From positions 6,605,601-6,669,600 of the forward strand of contig JARUPZ010000009.1 in assembly GCA_031213475.1 (NCBI GenBank): a stretch of 64,000 nucleotides of DNA, given 5' to 3'. The position numbers and the translations under genes were made by a program. Positions within the stretch are counted from its first letter, which is position 1. Each line of letters begins with the position of its first letter. This document shows, piece after piece, positions 59,894 to 64,000 of the stretch. Origin of the DNA: Nereocystis luetkeana. Taxonomy: Eukaryota; Sar; Phaeophyceae; Laminariales; Laminariaceae. The notes under the pieces were generated by a model. It was given only the letters and a program-made list of their open reading frames with translations. It was not told where the DNA came from and ran no database searches.

Positions 59894-61071
59894 GCGCTTG
59901 ACGCGACGACGCAGCGCAACTACTAACACTGCCGCTGTTATCATCACTGCCGCCACCCCAACCACTGCTGCCGCCGCCGCTATCATCACCACCAACGATG
60001 CCATGGTCATCGTCTCGGCCATTGCCGTCACGGTTACAACTGCAACGACCAAGCAAAGCCCGCCACGGGCTTGATTGGATCGGTGAGTGCGCTTCGTGCC
60101 TGCGGCACGTGAAGGAAACAAGGAACAAGAGAAACAAGGTCTAGCTGGTAGAGGCCGGACATAGATGAGACTGCAGCAGAGACGCTGAACGCGTTTTAGG
60201 ATACTACTGGAACACTACGCTCGCAGATGGTTGACGGGGGGGACCTTGCTCCGGAGCAAGGAGACCAAAGAGAGGCCGAGGAAGGGCGCTGAGAGAGTAG
60301 GCTACATCCTCTGTTCGGGATTGGCGAACGGGCGCAACCCGATGCTCTGTCCCAAGCGAGAGAGAGGGGAGGAAGACTGGCCAAGACGACGCTAGGGTGG
60401 TCTTAACGTCTTCTCCAGGCACGATTGACGTCGTTGATTGCTTACTGTTGGTGATCTACATTTTTTTTAAGGTTGACTTTGTCTTGAACTGAAAACTGTG
60501 AATACCATCCGCGCAATTTGGATTGGGCGTGATGAATGTTGGAGACGAAACAAAAAAGGAGGAATGACGCACGGACGTATACGTCAATAGCTCCTTCCAC
60601 TAAACGTATGCTGCGGGCGTGCTGTAGGACCCTTGCGTCAGCCTGTTTTGTGGCGGGCTAGTCAATCGCAAATTCTGGGCGTCAATCTGATCACGTCAAG
60701 TAAATCGTAGAAGTTGAACGTAGAATACATAATATCCCTTCCGAACGAAGTAGTTGAACTTCCTGCACCCTAACCTGTTCGGCTGTATCGTTTCAGTACA
60801 CCAGCCTAGCGATACTAAAGAGTACAGCACAGACAGGACAACAGAGTAGTCAGTTTAGAGACTTTGTGGAAGAAAACTGTCTAGACCGCAGAATACAACT
60901 ATCCCTTGTCCGGCATCCGTCGCGCCCGTAGTACTGCTGATGGCGGACCTTACGGTGTGGATTGAGTCAAGAGCTCACATAAACAATGTGCACAGTACAG
61001 TTGTGTGCTGCACCAAGGACGGGGTAGGAATATTGAGTGTAATACTACGTTCAAGTGCAGTAGTAGCTGCA
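59894..61071. other. No recognised gene; spacer
   Basis: ACC/GCC-rich low complexity at 59930-60050 makes Ala/Thr or Val/Ala-rich frames on both strands. GGAGCAAGGAGACC-type palindromic words lie near 60250. No family recognised. Confidence 0.4.
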
Positions 61072-61176
61072 TATAGTAGCGGAGTAATGCCCAGATACGA
61101 TGTGGTATCGTACGTATTCGGTATAATATATAGTAGCGGAGTAATCCCCAGATGCGATGTGGTATCGTACGTATCT
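61072..61176. repeat. 57-bp tandem duplication
   Basis: ATATAGTAGCGGAGTAATGCCC at 61072 and the following CAGATACGATGTGGTATCGTACGTATT recur at 61129 with two substitutions. The period of 57 keeps the reading frame of an 80-codon plus-strand frame (60940-61179), giving a repeated YSSGV-PR-DVVSYV block. GATACGATGTGGTATC within each unit is itself nearly palindromic. Confidence 0.85.
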
Positions 61177-61741
61177 TGATATCTTATATGGTCTTTAGAA
61201 AGTGCTTTCTAATTGTAGTTCACATTCGAGAATTTGAATTATACGGTGGTAAAGGAAGTGTTCAGGTTGCCAACGAAGGATAACGGATAAAAAACTCAAG
61301 TGCGACCTAATCGCTCGGTTACCCGACCCGCCCTTTGTTGTTTCGAGTCAATGCTGTGGAGGCGACATCTCATCTGTCCCAGGAGAAAACGCAGGAGGCC
61401 CAGAACTGCGTTGAGCCCATGAGACCGGAGGGAGAGGCAGCCGCGGCGGAGGAATCAGCACTGTAGTGTTTGCTGTATTGGGTCGTACTTCAACAAAACG
61501 TGGTTTCCTATTACTACGGGTGAACGATTTCATTGTGGCTTTGAATTGTGCCTCCTGTCTATTTTTTCTGTCTGAATTCGGGAGGGACAAAAATGACTCT
61601 ATTTTATGTACGAAATTTAATACGAAAGTTGGAATAATAATATTTTGAAGTGCGTGTTCTGGTCAGACTGCATCCCCGAAATTCAATCTGAACGTATGTA
61701 AAAGCAAGTTTCATACCTGGTATAACAAAGAAAACATAAGA

Positions 61742-62090
61742 GGCGTTCTACGCCAGAGGTTCACATTTTTTTTTCCGAGGCTCCCCATTCAAGGAGCTCC
61801 ATACCTCGCACGAAAACAGACTTCAGCAAAAAAAAACAAATTCCATCCCGATGAACAATTCCATAGCCAGCCCAAGTATGCGAAAACATCATTATTGTTC
61901 GAAACAAGGTTGGCATTCCGATGATTTAGGGGTGACCCAGAACTGCAGTCCCGTTTTGGGGACACCTGACTCAAATCCTCCAAGTATTTTGTCCCCAAAA
62001 CGGGACTGCGGTCCTAAAAGGATGAACGGATCCCGTCATTCAGGAAGTATATTTGCGGAAATGTGCTACCTCTATCGTAGAATGCGTTAC
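61742..62090 (-). mobile_element. MITE family A, copy 6, carrying a nested hairpin
   Basis: Reverse orientation with both ends. GGCGTTCTACGCCAGAGGTTCAC at the left and GTGCTACCTCTATCGTAGAATGC at the right are inverted repeats. The interior has CCGAGGCTCC, CAAGGAGCTCC, TTCCATCCCGATGAACAATTCC and GTTGGCATTCCGATGATTTAGGGG, as in the other copies. It is about 80 bases longer than the rest because a second hairpin element (61938-62016) lies inside. Confidence 0.85.
61938..62016. mobile_element. Hairpin family B, copy nested in MITE A
   Basis: AACTGCAGTCCCGTTTTGGGGAC (61941-61963) pairs with GTCCCCAAAACGGGACTGCGGTC (61991-62013) with two mismatches across a 27-base loop. Comparison with the five other family A copies shows this block is absent from all of them. 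GGGGTGA to the left and GGATGA to the right may retain a short target duplication. Confidence 0.85.
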
Positions 62091-63599
62091 AGTGCAAACG
62101 TTCCGCTTCGCGTCCACCCGCAGCAGGACAGCTTAGGTGGACCAAAATAACCAGGCGTTGACACATCAAATAAAGGTATTGCTACGACTATCGTATTTTT
62201 AGTTGAGTAGGTTTTACGATGTGTGAGATCGGATCTTTAAGGGGTGGTTTTTACTTCAACATTGAGCCGGAGCATAGCCAATCATATTTCCCCGGTGGCC
62301 TATGATCTTTAAGCTACGGATAAAATGAGTCGGAGGGATCGTTTTTTTATTGCCAGCAATATACATAGTACTGTACAAAGGGGGCGATTGTTTTGCGTTG
62401 ACAGAGTCGGTTGTTCAAAGGGCGCAAGCATTCTCAGTTTACGCGGCAGAACGACCAGGATTGGGGAGATTGTGAAACGTTTCGGGGCGCGTGATGTCCC
62501 TGTTGGAAACTTTTGTCCTCATCGAACGGGGTTTGACCTATCTATACTTGAATTATAAACAAAGATCGCATGTAGACGGCGTTTCTGTGGCTACGTTCGT
62601 CTAGTGTTAAATTTGAAGTCGTTCGTTCAGCTAGGCCCCGCAGTGGATACAAGAAGTTTCGGGGCAAGCTGGGTGGACTAGATTGTCGGTGTGGACGAAT
62701 AAATTCTCCAGATCCTTTCAGCGAGAAATGTTGTTTTCACTATATAACTTGCCAAAATTCAAGAACAATGCTGCTTTCACCCCGAATTATAATTGAAGAG
62801 TGTTATATGTTTCTAGCAAAGGAGGCTGGTAGTTTCACGATCAGGGTTTGGATTTGAATATTTATTGTAGTTTATGGAAGCAATAGGTTTACAGGGAGCA
62901 GACCTGATTTGATTCCTGAGTTTTCCAAGAAGTCTGATCTGAGTACATGACAGGAGGCTGTCTGGGGCGCTATCTGCAATAAATTACGTAGGAAATGCAC
63001 CTATGCCGAGAACTCAAAGAGTAATACCCCCGCTGCCTGGGGGGGTGTCAGAGTGACGACTCGCGGATACGCATAGAAATAAGATTAATCGAATCATCAA
63101 CCACCATGAAAATATCAACGTTTGCCACGCCTACCCTGCCAGTCAGACAAAAAAAAGAGATAATCGGTGATATGACGTCCCTGATGATTGCGGGGGACCA
63201 TATGAAAAGTATGCCACTCGCCAAAAAAAGAAAAAAAACGAGCGACGTAAATAAGAGTTACCTGGTACATGCTACTGCCTCGTGAAGCAAAACATATAAT
63301 ATACGAAAGCCACTGTTCCCGTGATTGAGCGCGCGCCGGTCGCGTATTTTTGTGTGCCGTCGTTCCCCTGTCCTTCATGGCCGTGTCATCGCCTTAGCCC
63401 CATCGGCTTCCTTTGCACAAGCTCTCGTTTGCACTGCCTTCTAGTCGGGTGGCCTTCGCTTCCGTCTCAAAAACTCAAAACACTTCTTGCGCTTTCGGTT
63501 CTGATATGAGATGAACCAGAAATTCTTCATCATCATGGTGAATTTAATCCTATTCTTCCCCGCTCCTCGATTATGAACCCCCCTCTTCCTTCGTCGTCT
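62091..63599. other. No recognised gene; spacer
   Basis: Frames up to 87 codons are unassigned. TACCTGGTA lies at 63259-63267, and a GCGGGGGACCATATG relic of hairpin family C near 63190. Confidence 0.4.
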
Positions 63600-63830
63600 A
63601 CTTTAGTTTCTTGTCGACGACGTTAGACTGTGCCGAGGTTTGACCCGGGGAGGGACCTGCCTCCGCGCACGGTAATAATTGTTGATTGAGCATTGCTGCT
63701 CTGCCGGTGCTGCCTGGAAAGACTCGCGAATCGTAAGACCCCGTGCCTGACGCACCACGTACGACCTAGCTCTACTGCACGCCTGAGACTCGCGGCCACA
63801 CCCAGCAGCACGGGGGTAAAACCCCTTCAA
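63600..63830. repeat. Dispersed repeat family D, copy 2
   Basis: Matches 47190-47400 in the same orientation (see there). The minus strand stays open as part of a 116-codon frame (63603-63953) and may be a fragment of a longer mobile element running to or past the window end. Confidence 0.55.
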
Positions 63831-64000
63831 TATGAGGCAGGACTTACACTCGATGAAGCTACATACCCCACTAGGTACGAGCCTGAGGAGGAATGCATCC
63901 CAGAATGTCTTGCTGAGGCATCGAAACAAACGGAGGCCCTTGTTGCAATACATATTCGGGCTAGACCCTCGGATTTGCCCAGGGGTGCACGCGGATCTGA

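Noticed and set aside
59609..60121. 170-codon minus-strand Val/Ala/Met-rich frame
   Set aside because: It is the shadow of GCC/ACC low complexity and of the broken plus-strand gene.
1..64000. CRISPR array, bacterial operon or phage
   Set aside because: No regularly spaced repeats with unique spacers, no ribosome-binding-site pattern, and no tightly packed reading frames.

Overview
This looks like a gene-poor, transposon-rich stretch of a large eukaryotic nuclear genome. Evidence: spliceosomal-type intron signals, tRNA-like SINE heads, many MITE-like hairpins, minisatellites, long homopolymer tracts, and transposase relics of Tc1/mariner and pogo-like type. The transposase relics and a PC-esterase/SGNH relic resemble families I know from stramenopiles such as oomycetes and brown algae. 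A brown-alga-like stramenopile is therefore my best guess, but this is inference. No operons, rRNA genes, CRISPR arrays or bacterial signals are visible. Most open frames of 60-200 codons look like chance.

Layout. 0-11 kb has no recognised gene; it holds one MITE copy, simple repeats and a cluster of CTTCCA/TGGAAG words. 11.1-12.5 kb is a degenerate GATC-rich minisatellite in two blocks. 13.0-13.6 kb (minus) is the best candidate live gene, the first exon of a predicted N-myristoylated protein ending at a GTGAGT donor. 14-26 kb holds CTG repeats, two tRNA-like heads and two MITE copies. 26.7-28.1 kb is a decayed pogo-like transposase with a Glu-rich tail. 29-33 kb holds a 24-bp minisatellite, a cryptically simple tract and a foldback element of about 515 bp. 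36.9-38.2 kb (minus) is a dead mariner-like transposase. 39.2-39.95 kb is a PC-esterase/SGNH pseudogene. 41.0-43.3 kb has a small coding-like frame cut by a MITE, plus another MITE copy. 45.8-51.5 kb has three weak coding candidates with splice-like or frameshift features. 54.1-54.9 kb is a tandem duplication. 55-56 kb holds two hairpin MITEs. 59.4-59.9 kb is a broken helical-protein gene. 61.0-62.1 kb has a 57-bp duplication and a MITE with another hairpin nested inside it. The right end holds a second copy of a dispersed repeat also seen at 47.2 kb.

The most striking unexplained signal is a short palindrome, TACCWGGTA (often ATACCWGGTAT). It occurs exactly 16 times against about 0.5 expected from base frequencies. 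It lies in unrelated contexts: inside a foldback, inside a tandem duplication, inside a pseudogene and in plain spacer. Together the elements describe a neutral-looking graveyard of small DNA transposons and decaying genes rather than a set of cooperating genes.
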